Shown: positions 16,711 through 25,611, counted from the stretch's first letter. The stretch is 64,000 bases of DNA from Ardenticatenaceae bacterium (GCA_020634235.1 JACKCB010000002.1:186001-250000); one strand, 5' to 3'. Program-made: numbers and translations. The notes: generated by a model not told the origin, from the sequence alone.

Positions 16711-16788
16711 TCCTTACGCACACCTTACAACCCGGCCGGGGCGCGCCCGCGTAACGTTCCTGTAAGGATTGCCCAAGCCGGCTGTAAG
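16711..16788. promoter_or_regulatory. Array of 11-bp-phased half-sites between divergent genes
   Basis: GTAAGG occurs on the minus strand at 16716-16711 and 16727-16722, eleven bases apart. On the plus strand, GTAACG at 16751, GTAAGG at 16762 and GTAAGA at 16784 are spaced 11 and 22 bases. Direct repeats at an 11-bp period are how OmpR/PhoB-type winged-helix regulators bind DNA. The array lies between such a regulator and the Tat oxidoreductase gene. Confidence 0.5.
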
Positions 16789-16846
16789 AACTGGCCTCTA
16801 CCATGCCGCTCAAGTTAAGTACGCTTCGTAAACCGCCGCCACAGTG

Positions 16847-16852
16847 TATAAT
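16847..16852 (+). promoter_or_regulatory. -10 element placing transcription start at the ATG (leaderless)
   Basis: TATAAT ends six bases before the ATG at 16859, and no Shine-Dalgarno is present. Transcription would begin at or within a base of the start codon. The -35 region is weak, as expected if an activator binds the adjacent half-site array. Confidence 0.55.
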
Positions 16853-16858
16853 CGGTCT

Positions 16859-17932
16859 ATGCGCAAATCTCTCCCCCCCCTCTCCCGCCGTGACTTCCTG
16901 AAGGCCGCCGGGGCCACCGCCGGTGGCTCAATTTTGCTGCTGGTCGGCTGCCGCACCACCCGGCCGGGTGAATCCCCACCACCGTCCACAGCCGTCCCAG
17001 CCCCGGCCGGGACGCCCACCCCGCTCCCCACTCGCCCGCGCCAGGTAGAAATCACCCCCACCGAAAGCTTCTACGTCCAGAAATACCAGGGCGTGCCCAC
17101 CGTGGACGCGGCCACCTGGCAGCTAACCATCGACGGCCTGGTCGAAAAGCCGCTCACCCTCAGTTACGCAGATGCCCTGGCCCGGCCGCGGGCGGAGATG
17201 ATGCGCACCCTGGAATGCATTGGCAACCCCGTCGGCGGCAACCAGATTGGCAACGCCACTTGGGCCGGCTTCTGGCTGGCCGACCTGCTGGCCGAAGCGC
17301 AGGTCAAGCCAGAAGCAGTGCGCGCCCGCTTCGCGGCGGCCGACGACTACGATACTTCAGTCGCGCTCTCTTACCTGACCCGGCCGGGGGTGCTCCTGGC
17401 CTACGAGATGAACGGCGAACCGCTCACCCCGGCCCACGGCTTCCCGCTGCGCATCTTCATGCCCGGCCTGTACGGCCAGAAAATGCCCAAATGGATCACC
17501 CGGATCAGCTTCATCGACGATGATTCACATCGCGGCTACTGGGAAAAACAAGGCTGGTCAGAAACGGCCGAGGTCAAGACGAATTCGCAAATCATGGCCC
17601 CGCAGCACATTGGCAAGGTCCCCCCGGCCGGGGTAGAGGTCTTTGGCGTTGCTTATGCCGGCAGCCGGCGCGTCACCAGCGTTGAAGTAGGGGTGGAGGC
17701 TGGCCGCACGCTCACCTGGTATCCGGCCCAAATTCTGAGCGGCCCCAGCCCGGAGGCGTGGACGCAGTTCTACTTCGCCTGGACTCCGCCGGAGAGCACC
17801 AGCTACACCCTGTACGTGCGGGCCACCGATGAGACGGGCTTTGTGCAAACGGAACCCGGCCGGGGCATCCTGGAAGGCGCATTCCCCGACGGCACCGACC
17901 GCATCCACAACATCGTCGTCAAAGTCGGCTAG
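16859..17932 (+). CDS. Tat-exported sulfite-oxidase-like molybdopterin oxidoreductase
   Basis: Start 16859 gives a short Tat signal (LSRRDFLKAAGATAGGSILLLVGC) that also ends in a lipobox-like cysteine, followed by a Pro/Thr-rich linker. The Moco domain follows: WQLTIDGLVEKPLTLSYADAL, the molybdenum ligand Cys120 in TLECIGN, then GFWLADLLAEA, HGFPLRIFMPGLYGQK and WITRISFID. The C-terminal part (VEVGVEAGRTLTWYPAQ...WTQFYFAWTPPEST) is the Mo-co dimerisation domain of sulfite oxidase/SoxC-type enzymes. The protein has 357 residues. The likely role is oxidation of sulfite or a related substrate outside the membrane. The five-haem cytochrome 21 bp downstream is the natural electron acceptor. Confidence 0.88.
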   Translation: MRKSLPPLSRRDFLKAAGATAGGSILLLVGCRTTRPGESPPPSTAVPAPAGTPTPLPTRPRQVEITPTESFYVQKYQGVPTVDAATWQLTIDGLVEKPLTLSYADALARPRAEMMRTLECIGNPVGGNQIGNATWAGFWLADLLAEAQVKPEAVRARFAAADDYDTSVALSYLTRPGVLLAYEMNGEPLTPAHGFPLRIFMPGLYGQKMPKWITRISFIDDDSHRGYWEKQGWSETAEVKTNSQIMAPQHIGKVPPAGVEVFGVAYAGSRRVTSVEVGVEAGRTLTWYPAQILSGPSPEAWTQFYFAWTPPESTSYTLYVRATDETGFVQTEPGRGILEGAFPDGTDRIHNIVVKVG

Positions 17933-17953
17933 CGGGCGGGTGCCCCGGCAACC

Positions 17954-18694
17954 ATGAAACGAACCCTGGCCATCCTCTTGTTTAGCGGCCTCATGCTGGC
18001 CGTGATCACCACCGCCGGCATCTCCAAACTGGAGGAGCACGACAGCTTCTGCACCAGTTGCCACACCCTGCCCGAGGCTGCCTACCACGAGCGCGCCATC
18101 GCCGCCCTGGCCGTCAGCGATCCCTTTGAACTGGCCGACCTGGCCAGCTACCATTACTGGCAGGCCAGCGACTTCCGCTGCATCGACTGCCACCGCGGCG
18201 ATGACAGCCCCGGTCATCGGGCCACCGTCCTGGGCCTGGCCGCTCGCGATACCGTTACCTGGCTCACCGGCCGGGCCAACCCCACCATCGAAAAAGGCAG
18301 CATCCCCAACCTCAACCCCAACCAGGCCGCGTGGCAGGGTCCGGACCGCTACAACCGTGAGCCGGATATCCTGAACGCCGGCTGCCTGAAATGCCACCAG
18401 GACACCTTGACCCTGGTTGGTTTCGAGAACCACTTCCACAACAAGCTGCCGGCTGCCCGGCTGGCCTACGCGCAGACCGGCCAACTGAACTACCCCGAAG
18501 GCTGGGCGCAGGGCGTCGGCTCCAGCGACTTGCTGCAAGCGGAAGATACTGTGCTAACCTGCCTGGATTGTCACCGCGTCCACGTGCAAGGCTTTGAATC
18601 GGAGTTCTTCCTGGACCAGAATGCGGTGACCCTGCCCGCCTGCGTCCAATGTCACCTGGAAACCGGCCGGGGTCCCCGCAACCTCATCCCATAG
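17954..18694 (+). CDS. Membrane-anchored pentahaem cytochrome c (NapC/NirT-like)
   Basis: The 246-residue protein starts with a single hydrophobic helix (about 4-22), an uncleaved signal anchor. It carries five CxxCH haem-binding motifs at Cys33 (CTSCH), Cys76 (CIDCH), Cys144 (CLKCH), Cys203 (CLDCH) and Cys230 (CVQCH). The arrangement resembles NapC/NirT-type quinol-dehydrogenase cytochromes and other multihaem electron carriers. It lies 21 bp after the molybdopterin oxidoreductase, so both are probably one unit moving electrons between that enzyme and the membrane. The direction of electron flow cannot be read from sequence. Confidence 0.88.
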   Translation: MKRTLAILLFSGLMLAVITTAGISKLEEHDSFCTSCHTLPEAAYHERAIAALAVSDPFELADLASYHYWQASDFRCIDCHRGDDSPGHRATVLGLAARDTVTWLTGRANPTIEKGSIPNLNPNQAAWQGPDRYNREPDILNAGCLKCHQDTLTLVGFENHFHNKLPAARLAYAQTGQLNYPEGWAQGVGSSDLLQAEDTVLTCLDCHRVHVQGFESEFFLDQNAVTLPACVQCHLETGRGPRNLIP

Positions 18695-18759
18695 CCAAAC
18701 CCCACGCCGGGCACATCACAATAACGCCCTGGCAAACCGTCCTTGCGCACCCGGCCGGG

Positions 18760-19233
18760 TTACGGGGTCACCTTACTGCCGCACCACTGCCAGACATCCT
18801 GCCCCTCCGGCTGCACCATGTACCAGACCTCATTGAACTGCACCGTAGTGTCTAAGGGCAGCGGCAAATGCTCGCTGGCCTCCAACATCTCGGGGTAGGT
18901 AATGGTTCCGCGCATTTGCACCTCGGCCACACCCTCACTGCCCCCCACGCGCCGGGCAATCATATCCACCTTCAGGTCTTCTTCGCCAAACGTCGGCGAG
19001 GCTTTCAGCGCCAGGCCGATGGACCACAGCGCCAACAGCTCCTGGCTGCCGGTACCTTCCGGCACTACCTCGCAAATGTGTGTGCTCAGATAATCGTCAT
19101 TGTTGGTCATCACCGCCCTAAAATAGTCCATCGCCGCCACTTCTTCTGGGGCGTCACCCTGGGAGCCACAGGCGGCCAACAGACCTACCAGCAGCAGCAG
19201 TAAAAACAGGCGCAGGCCTTGCTTTCTTGTCAT
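18760..19233 (-). CDS. Small lipoprotein of unknown function
   Basis: Start 19233 (MTRKQGLR) lies seven bases after GAGAGG. A second ATG six bases upstream is too close to it. The 157-residue protein begins with a lipoprotein signal (LRLFLLLLLVGLLAAC), so the mature protein is anchored through Cys. The mature region has an acidic start and a pattern of a helix with MDYFRAVMTNNDDYLSTHIC followed by beta strands, resembling small NTF2-like or DUF4878-type domains. I do not recognise a specific family. Confidence 0.75.
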   Translation of the reverse strand: MTRKQGLRLFLLLLLVGLLAACGSQGDAPEEVAAMDYFRAVMTNNDDYLSTHICEVVPEGTGSQELLALWSIGLALKASPTFGEEDLKVDMIARRVGGSEGVAEVQMRGTITYPEMLEASEHLPLPLDTTVQFNEVWYMVQPEGQDVWQWCGSKVTP

Positions 19234-19348
19234 TGTCATCCTCTCTAAACAGTCTCGGTTCGCGGGCCAAACGCCGGGGATGCGCCGGCCGCACTCAAGC
19301 TGCCAGTATACCCAAAAACAAGCGGATTGGCTTCTGCGCTCTGGCGAC

Positions 19349-19381
19349 AAAAAAAGCCCCTGGCGTTTGTGCCAGGGGCTT
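19349..19381 (-). terminator. Intrinsic terminator of the HtrA gene
   Basis: An 11-bp stem (19381-19371 with 19364-19354, loop of six) reads on the minus strand into seven T residues (19355-19349). It lies 25 bp after the protease stop codon. Confidence 0.88.
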
Positions 19382-19405
19382 CGGCAACATAACCTCCGCG
19401 GGTAG

Positions 19406-20560
19406 CTAACCCGGCCGGGTCCCCAACGTCACCGGCACGGTCAGCGTCTGGCCAGACCGCAGCACGGTGAAGTTCACCAACTCACCCGCCGTGCCATAAC
19501 GGGCCAGGTACGAAATCAGATCATCAATGCTGTCCACCGGCTGGCCATCGACCGCCGTCACCACGTCGCCGCTGGTTTCGCTGCCTTGCAGGCCGGCGGC
19601 CGCCGCCGGCCCCCCAGACACGACCTGCACAATAAGCGCGCCGCGCTGCCCGGCCGGGAGCCCTAACTGCGCCGCCATTTCCGTGGTCAGCGTCGTGCCG
19701 CTAATCCCCAGATAGGGATGCTGGTAAGAACCATTGGCAATGAGCGCCGGCACCACCCGCTGCACAATCACCGACGGAATGGCAAAGCCAATGCCCGACG
19801 ACGCCGCTACCGGCGAAATGATGGCCGAAGTAACGCCAACCACCTCCCCTTGCGGGTTCAGCAGCACGCCACCCGAATTGCCGGGGTTAATCGCGGCGTC
19901 CGTCTGAATAACGTCGGGGATGTTGTAAACCGTGCTGTCCACTTCCAGCCGCCGCCCCAGGGCACTGACAAAGCCTACCGTCATCGTCCCCGCCTGGCCA
20001 AAAGGATTGCCAATGGCGATGGCCAGCTCGCCCACCTTCAACTGCGTGGAATCGGCCAGCGTGACCGGCCGCAACTGCGCCGCGGGCAGGTCCACCTGGA
20101 GCACCGCCAGGTCGCTGTCGGGGTCGGTGCCAATCACCCGACCTTCCGTGACCGTGCCGTCCGCAAAGGTGACCAGAATCCGGTCCGCGCCCTCGATCAC
20201 GTGGTTGTTGGACACGATATGCCCGGCGCTGTCCCAGACAAAGCCGGAGCCTTCGCCCTGGCTGTGCTGGATATTCACCACAGACGGGCCGACTTCCTCG
20301 TAAATGTTAGACAGCACCCCTTCCAGGGCCGCCACCGCCGCTTCGCCCGCACCCGCCCCGGCCGGGACAGCCGGAGCCAGGTTAGTTTGGGCGGGCAGCA
20401 CCCCGGCCGGGTCGCTGACCAAAGCAGCCGCCTGTGCCGCCGCCTGCTGGCCCATGGCCGATAAGTCTGCCAGGCGGGCACTCCCCTGGCATCCGGTCAA
20501 CACCCCCATTACCACCAACACAATCACAAACAACAAAACATGACGACGTGCCTGATTCAT
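19406..20560 (-). CDS. HtrA/DegP-like trypsin-PDZ serine protease, lipid-anchored
   Basis: Start 20560 (MNQARRHV) follows AAGGAG. The 384-residue protein begins with a lipoprotein signal ending GVLTGC. The trypsin-like domain has the triad His in VSNNHVIEG, Asp in DPDSDLAVLQ and Ser in INPGNSGGVLL. One C-terminal PDZ domain follows (YLGISGTTLTTEMAAQLGL... SGDVVTAVDGQPVDSIDDL). It is a quality-control protease acting on the outer face of the membrane. It ends at a strong terminator and lies 125 bp downstream of a two-component operon on the same strand, a common arrangement for envelope stress control. Confidence 0.93.
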   Translation of the reverse strand: MNQARRHVLLFVIVLVVMGVLTGCQGSARLADLSAMGQQAAAQAAALVSDPAGVLPAQTNLAPAVPAGAGAGEAAVAALEGVLSNIYEEVGPSVVNIQHSQGEGSGFVWDSAGHIVSNNHVIEGADRILVTFADGTVTEGRVIGTDPDSDLAVLQVDLPAAQLRPVTLADSTQLKVGELAIAIGNPFGQAGTMTVGFVSALGRRLEVDSTVYNIPDVIQTDAAINPGNSGGVLLNPQGEVVGVTSAIISPVAASSGIGFAIPSVIVQRVVPALIANGSYQHPYLGISGTTLTTEMAAQLGLPAGQRGALIVQVVSGGPAAAAGLQGSETSGDVVTAVDGQPVDSIDDLISYLARYGTAGELVNFTVLRSGQTLTVPVTLGTRPG

Positions 20561-20685
20561 TAGCAACTCTCCTTGAGCATCAAAGCAGTTCCACATGTCA
20601 GCCCAAAGCTGACCTGCGCCCTCAGCATAGCTTGAGGGGAGATGCGGCGTCCTTAAAGAGAGTTTGCGGCAACCTTATGGGAACC

Positions 20686-22110
20686 TTATGCGGCCGGCGC
20701 GCTCCCGGCCGGGAGGGTGGGCACGGCCAGCGGCAGATAGATGGTGAAGTGGCTGCCCTGGCCCGGCCGGCTGGTCACCTCCAGGTGGCCGCCGTGCGCC
20801 TCAACCAGGTCGCGGGCAATGGTCAGCCCCAACCCCAGCCCCTGCGGAAAGCGCGTCTCCTGCTGCCCGCGATAAAAGGGGTCAAAGATGTGCGCCAGCT
20901 CCCCGGCCGGGATGCCCGGCCCCGTATCACTTACTCGCAGCCAGATCGTGCCCGCTTCCCGGCCGGCCGCCACGTCGATGCGCCCACCCGGCCGGGAATA
21001 CTTCACGGCGTTGCTCAGCAAATTACCCACCGCCTGCGCCATCCGGGCCCGATCCAGCGGCACCAGCGGCAGCGTCAGGGGCACATTCACCTGCCAGTGC
21101 AGCCCTTTGGCCTGCGCCGCCTCACGCCAGGGCGCCAGCACCGGGGCCAACCATTCCACCAGCAGCGTCTCCTGCCGGTTCAAATGCAGCGTCCCCAGCA
21201 CCTGTTCATGCAGCTGCGCCAGGTCATCCAGCATTGGCTGCATCCGCGCCAGTTCGGCCTCCATGCCGGCCAGCAGCTCCTGGCGCAGCACCTCATCCTG
21301 GTCCCCCCCATGGCGCAGCGAATAGACCGCCGAGCGCAGCGCGCCCAACGGCCGCCCCAACTCGTGGACCAGGTTGGCCAGCAGGCGGCGGCGAGAAGAC
21401 TCCAACGTCTCCAATCGCCCCAACAAACTGTTAAACGCCTGCGCCAACTGGCGGACTTCCGTGGGACCACTTTCGGGGATTGGCGACGCCTGCCCCTGCC
21501 CCACGGCAAAAATCGCGGCCGTCACCCGGGCCAGCGGGCGTTCCAGATTTAGCGCCAGCAGTAACCCCATCACCACCCCCAGGGCCAGTTCCAGCCCCAC
21601 CATCGCCAGAATGAAGCGTCGCAGACTGTCGAAACGCGCCGTGGCCCGGTCCAGTTCATTGGTGACCCGCACCAGCCCCACCACCTGCTCCTGCGTGTTC
21701 ATGGCCGGCACCGTCACATCAATCTGCGCCCCCGAAACGGCCAGCAGCCGTTCTCCGGTCAGCGCCTGGTCCAGGCCGGGATAGGTTAACGGCTGGCCAT
21801 ATTGCGCCGTGTACGCTGGATCGCTGGTAGCCAGCAGCACGCCCGACGCATCCATCAGCATGATGCTCACCTCCAGGCGCGGGCTGATACGGCCGATGTA
21901 CGCCTCGGCCACCGCCGTGTCACGCCACAGGCCGGGTTGGGTATTGGCCACTTCGGCAATAATCTCCGCCTGTTCGGTGAGCGAATTGGAAATGTTGGCA
22001 ATGAGCAGTTGGGTCTGCACAACGTAGAGGATGAGCAAGCCAAACAGCGGCACAATAACCAGGACCGGCAAGATGTGGCTGAGGATGAAATGGCTGCGCA
22101 GTCGGTGCAT
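20686..22110 (-). CDS. Sensor histidine kinase with extracytoplasmic domain
   Basis: Start 22110 (MHRLRSHF) has AGGGAG six bases upstream. A GTG at 22140 would add ten residues. The 474-residue protein has a membrane helix at about 9-34, an extracytoplasmic sensor region of about 140 residues, and a second helix (FILAMVGLELALGVVMGLLLAL). HAMP follows, then the H box LLANLVHELGRPLGALRSAVYSL, N box GNLLSNAVKYSRP, G1 DTGPGIP and G2 GLGLTIARDLV. The usual H-E-L-R-T-P is here H-E-L-G-R-P. It pairs with the regulator 33 bp upstream. Confidence 0.92.
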   Translation of the reverse strand: MHRLRSHFILSHILPVLVIVPLFGLLILYVVQTQLLIANISNSLTEQAEIIAEVANTQPGLWRDTAVAEAYIGRISPRLEVSIMLMDASGVLLATSDPAYTAQYGQPLTYPGLDQALTGERLLAVSGAQIDVTVPAMNTQEQVVGLVRVTNELDRATARFDSLRRFILAMVGLELALGVVMGLLLALNLERPLARVTAAIFAVGQGQASPIPESGPTEVRQLAQAFNSLLGRLETLESSRRRLLANLVHELGRPLGALRSAVYSLRHGGDQDEVLRQELLAGMEAELARMQPMLDDLAQLHEQVLGTLHLNRQETLLVEWLAPVLAPWREAAQAKGLHWQVNVPLTLPLVPLDRARMAQAVGNLLSNAVKYSRPGGRIDVAAGREAGTIWLRVSDTGPGIPAGELAHIFDPFYRGQQETRFPQGLGLGLTIARDLVEAHGGHLEVTSRPGQGSHFTIYLPLAVPTLPAGSAPAA

Positions 22111-22143
22111 CACAAACTCCCTAATCTGTCGAATGGGCACATT

Positions 22144-22839
22144 CTACGCCGGCTGGGGCACCAGCTTGTAACCCACGCCGCGTACTGTCACAATCCGCTG
22201 TGGCCGGCCGGGGTTCTTTTCCAGCTTCTCGCGCAGCCAGCGGATGTGCACATACACTACTTGCGGTTCGCCGCTGTACTCGGCCCCCCAAACCCGGCCC
22301 AACAGGTCATCCACAGACAGGACCCGGCCGGGTTCCAGCGCCAACACATGCAGCAGCGCAAACTCCCGCGCCGTCAGGGCAATGTCGCGGCCGGCCAGCG
22401 TTACCGTGTGCCCGGCCGGGTCAATCTGCAAATCCCCCACCACCAGCGCCGTCTCCTCCGCCAGGGCGGCCCCTTCGCGGCTGCGGCGCAGCACCGCCCG
22501 CACCCGCGCCAGCAGCACATCCGGGTCAAACGGCTTGGTAATGTAATCATCCGCGCCCAGCTCCAGGCCCAGAATCTCGTCCAGGTCCCGGCGGCGAGCC
22601 GTAAGAAAGATAACTGGCAGTTCACTGGTCTGGCGCATCTGGCGCAGCGCCTGCAAACCATCCATCCCCGGCAGCCCCACATCTAGCAGCACCAGGTCCG
22701 GCCGGGCGCGCTGCAAGTACGCCAGCGCATCTTCCGCCGAAGCCACCGTACTCACCTGGTAGCCCGCCTGCTCCAGGTTAAAGGCCAGGCTGCGCCGCAG
22801 CAGGGTGTCATCATCAACGAGCAGAATCATCTTAGCCAT
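22144..22839 (-). CDS. OmpR-family response regulator
   Basis: The 231-residue protein has the receiver pocket LLVDDDT, the phospho-acceptor Asp in LVLLDVGLPGMDG, Thr in IFLTARR and Lys in ITKPFDPDVLLARVRAV. The C-terminal winged helix has LTAREFALLHVLALEPGRVLSVDDLLGRVWG and ends VRGVGYKLV. It is the first gene of an operon with the sensor kinase. The HtrA gene lies downstream on the same strand after a 125-bp gap, so envelope stress is a reasonable guess for the stimulus. Confidence 0.94.
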   Translation of the reverse strand: MAKMILLVDDDTLLRRSLAFNLEQAGYQVSTVASAEDALAYLQRARPDLVLLDVGLPGMDGLQALRQMRQTSELPVIFLTARRRDLDEILGLELGADDYITKPFDPDVLLARVRAVLRRSREGAALAEETALVVGDLQIDPAGHTVTLAGRDIALTAREFALLHVLALEPGRVLSVDDLLGRVWGAEYSGEPQVVYVHIRWLREKLEKNPGRPQRIVTVRGVGYKLVPQPA

Positions 22840-23072
22840 GAGTGGTGGTTCGTGTTGCGCATTGCGGGTTCCGCTTACTGGATGGTAGTCAGTTCGCCAG
22901 GGCGCACCATCATCCTTTGGTTGGGCAATCAGGGACTATCTTACATCAAACGGGACAATGGTGGGAACAAACTGCGCCTGCCGGCACAATCGCCAGGTAC
23001 GCCACGCAGCACCATTGCCCCTCCCGGCCGGGGTCTGGTACACTTGGACCCGATGATGGACATGAAACAGCT

Positions 23073-23156
23073 ATGAAACGCATTCATCTTGCGGGCGCCA
23101 ATCTGCTGCTGCTGAGCTGGCTGCTGTTGGGCTGTGCCCTCCAGGCCACGCCATAA
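23073..23156 (+). CDS. Candidate 27-residue lipoprotein-like microprotein
   Basis: ATG 23073 opens a frame of MKRIHLAGANLLLLSW, then LLLGCALQATP and a stop. It looks like a complete lipoprotein signal with a lipobox cysteine and a mature part of only seven residues. Size and design resemble entericidin or colicin-lysis lipopeptides. There is no clear Shine-Dalgarno. It sits 19 bp before a glycosyltransferase and may instead be a leader peptide or chance. Too short for family assignment. Confidence 0.35.
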   Translation: MKRIHLAGANLLLLSWLLLGCALQATP

Positions 23157-23175
23157 CCCGGCCGGGAACCTCCCC

Positions 23176-24414
23176 ATGCGCATCCTGCTCATCAACAAAT
23201 TCCTGCGGCCTGTCGGCGGCACCGAAACCATCTTCTTCAACGAATGGCGCTGGCTAGAGGCCGCCGGCCACACCGTCATCCCCTTTGGCATGGCCCACCC
23301 GGACAACGTGGCCAGCCCCTACGCCGAATATTGGGTGCCGGCTGTGGACTACAACCGCCCCACCCCAGGCCAACTGCGCGAACTGGTCTGGTCGCGCACC
23401 GCGGCCGCCCGCCTGGCCGCGCTCATCGCCGCCACCCGGCCGGAGGCGGCGCACCTGCACAACATCTATCACCAACTTTCGCCCAGCATCCTGCCCGTGC
23501 TGCAGCAGGCCAACCTCCCCAGCCTGCTGACCGTGCACGATTACAAGCTCATCTGCCCCAATTACCGGCTGTTCACCGGCGGCGTACCCTGCACCCGCTG
23601 CGTTAGCTCGCACCCCTGGCACGCGCTGCTCCATCGCTGCCAGAAGGATTCGGCAGCCGCCAGCGCCCTGGTCGCCCTGGAAAGCAGCCTGCACCGCCGC
23701 CGCCAGGCCTATGCGCCGGTAGACCGCTTCATTGTGCCCAGCCATTTTGTGCAGGCATTGCTGGTACGCGGCGGCTTCCCGGCCGGGAAGCTGCAAATCA
23801 TCCCCCACGCCATCCCCGCCCCCGCGCCGCCGGCCCCCACACCGCCAGGCGGCGCACCGCCGGTAGTTCTGTACGCCGGCCGCCTGGAACCGGAGAAAGG
23901 GCTGGACATCCTGCTGACCGCCGCCGCGCAGCTCCCGGACATCCCCTTTGCCATCGCCGGGGAGGGGTCGCTAGGGCCGGCCATCGCCCACGAGCTAACC
24001 CGGCCAGCGCTGGCAAATGTCCGCCTATTGGGTAAACTCTCCCCGGCCGGGTTGGCAGCCGCGCGCCAGTCAGCGCGATTGGCCGTGGTGCCTTCCGTCT
24101 GGTACGAGGTGTTTGGCCTGAGCGCCCTGGAAGCCCTGCAAGCTGGCCTGCCGGTGGTGGCCAGCCGCATGGGCGGGCTGGCCGAGGTGGTGCAGCATGA
24201 GCAGACGGGCCTGTTGGTGCCCCCCGGTGACGCCCCGGCCCTGGCCGCGGCCATTCGCCAGCTCTGGGACGACCCCGGCCGGGCGCAGCAAATGGGTCGC
24301 GCCGGCCAGGCCTACGTGCAGCAGCACCACCGGCCGGAGCAGTACACCACCGCCCTTCTGGCCGCCTGGCAGGCAATCCGCGGCGAACCGGCCGCCACCC
24401 CAGCAGCAGCGTAA
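23176..24414 (+). CDS. GT4-type glycosyltransferase
   Basis: Start 23176 (MRILLINKF) is chosen because it begins the first Rossmann strand, as in the GT4 family. The 412-residue protein has the N-terminal acceptor lobe (GGTETIFFNEW, HLHNIYHQLSPSIL, LLTVHDYKLICPNYRLF) and C-terminal donor lobe (VLYAGRLEPEKGLDILL, FAIAGEGSLGP). The nucleotide-sugar-binding EX7E-type segment is EVFGLSALEALQAGLPVVASRMGGLAEVV. A Cys-rich insert (CTRCVSSHPW) follows the TVHDY motif, as in capsular or cell-surface polysaccharide transferases. It is probably cytoplasmic or membrane-peripheral, building a surface glycan with the next gene. Confidence 0.92.
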   Translation: MRILLINKFLRPVGGTETIFFNEWRWLEAAGHTVIPFGMAHPDNVASPYAEYWVPAVDYNRPTPGQLRELVWSRTAAARLAALIAATRPEAAHLHNIYHQLSPSILPVLQQANLPSLLTVHDYKLICPNYRLFTGGVPCTRCVSSHPWHALLHRCQKDSAAASALVALESSLHRRRQAYAPVDRFIVPSHFVQALLVRGGFPAGKLQIIPHAIPAPAPPAPTPPGGAPPVVLYAGRLEPEKGLDILLTAAAQLPDIPFAIAGEGSLGPAIAHELTRPALANVRLLGKLSPAGLAAARQSARLAVVPSVWYEVFGLSALEALQAGLPVVASRMGGLAEVVQHEQTGLLVPPGDAPALAAAIRQLWDDPGRAQQMGRAGQAYVQQHHRPEQYTTALLAAWQAIRGEPAATPAAA

Positions 24415-24486
24415 CAAAGCATCCATGATTCATCTCGCGCACGCTCCCTCATACCCTACACCCCGGCCGGCGACGGCCGGCACGCC

Positions 24487-25611
24487 GTGTGCCCCGTGGC
24501 GGATTGGCCGTTGAACATTGTCGTCCTGGGCATCCGGGGCATCCCGGCCCATTATGGCGGTTTTGAGACCTGTGTTGACCATACAGCGCGGCTGCTGGCC
24601 GCCGCCGGGCAGTCGGTGACGGTATACGGGCGCAGCCAGCATTTTGAGCAGCACCCGGATCGCTATGAAGGGGTGCGGCTGCGTTTTGTGCCCCGGCCGG
24701 GGCCGCCAGCCCTGCACACCATCGGCCATACCATCCGCTGCGCCCGCCACATGGGGGCCGAACCATTCGACATTGTGCACCTGTACGGCGTGGGCAATGC
24801 CTTCGCCATCCCCTTGCTAAGGCGGCAGGGGCGCAAAGTCGTCATTTCGGTAGATGCCCAGGATTGGGCGCGGGACAAGTGGGGCGTGGTAGGGCGCAAC
24901 TATCTGCTGCTGGCCGCCCGCTTCGCCGTGCGCACCGCCGACCGCATCATCGTCGATTCGCGGGCGATTGGCGATTATTACCGGGCGCGGTTCGGCGCGG
25001 AATCCAGCTATGTGGCTTATGGGGCGGATACCACCCCGGCCGGGGGGCGAGAATGGCTGGCAAAGTTCCAACTCACTAGCGGGCAGTATCACCTGTTCGT
25101 GGGGCGGCTAACCCCCGAAAAGCGTCCCCACCACCTGATCCAGGCCTTCCGCCAGGTGCAGAGCGCCTATCCGCTGGTCATTGTCGGCGACGATCCGTAC
25201 AACCAGGGGTACGTGGCGCAGCTAAAGCAAATGGCGGACGAGCGGGTGCGCTTTGTGGGCACGGTGTACGACAGCGGCTTTCACCAGTTGTGCCACCATG
25301 CCTACCTCTACCTGACCGCCTCGGCTATTGAGGGCACTTCCCCGGCGCTGTTGCAGGCCATGGGCCAGGGGGCGGCCGTGCTGGTGAACGGCATCCCCGC
25401 CAACCGGGAGACGGTCGGCGAGGCGGGCTTTGTTTATGCCGAGGGGGATGTGGCCGACCTGGCCCGGCAATGGCAGGCGCTGGTGGATGATCCCGGCCGG
25501 GTGGCGGCTGTGCGCCCGGTGGCCGTGGCCCGCATCCGCGAGCAGTATACCTGGGAACGGATTACCGAGCAGTTGCTGGCCCTCTATCGCCGCCTAACCG
25601 GGCACGCCTGA
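24487..25611 (+). CDS. Glycosyltransferase with DUF1972 and GT1 domains
   Basis: The N-terminal GIRGIPAHYGGFET motif is the hallmark of DUF1972 domains in rhamnosyltransferase-like proteins. The C-terminal GT lobe has LFVGRLTPEKRPHHLI, VIVGDDPYN and TSPALLQAMGQGAAVLVNGIPANRE. The annotated GTG start at 24487 gives 374 residues. A TTG at 24511 would start directly at the first strand (NIVVLGIRGIP), as most homologues do, so the true start is uncertain. It works after the preceding glycosyltransferase, probably in the same surface polysaccharide, and ends before a palindromic hairpin. Confidence 0.9.
   Translation: MCPVADWPLNIVVLGIRGIPAHYGGFETCVDHTARLLAAAGQSVTVYGRSQHFEQHPDRYEGVRLRFVPRPGPPALHTIGHTIRCARHMGAEPFDIVHLYGVGNAFAIPLLRRQGRKVVISVDAQDWARDKWGVVGRNYLLLAARFAVRTADRIIVDSRAIGDYYRARFGAESSYVAYGADTTPAGGREWLAKFQLTSGQYHLFVGRLTPEKRPHHLIQAFRQVQSAYPLVIVGDDPYNQGYVAQLKQMADERVRFVGTVYDSGFHQLCHHAYLYLTASAIEGTSPALLQAMGQGAAVLVNGIPANRETVGEAGFVYAEGDVADLARQWQALVDDPGRVAAVRPVAVARIREQYTWERITEQLLALYRRLTGHA

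Noticed and set aside
20434..21552. Long plus-strand frame opposite the histidine kinase
   Set aside because: Arg/Gln/His-rich shadow of the real minus-strand kinase gene.
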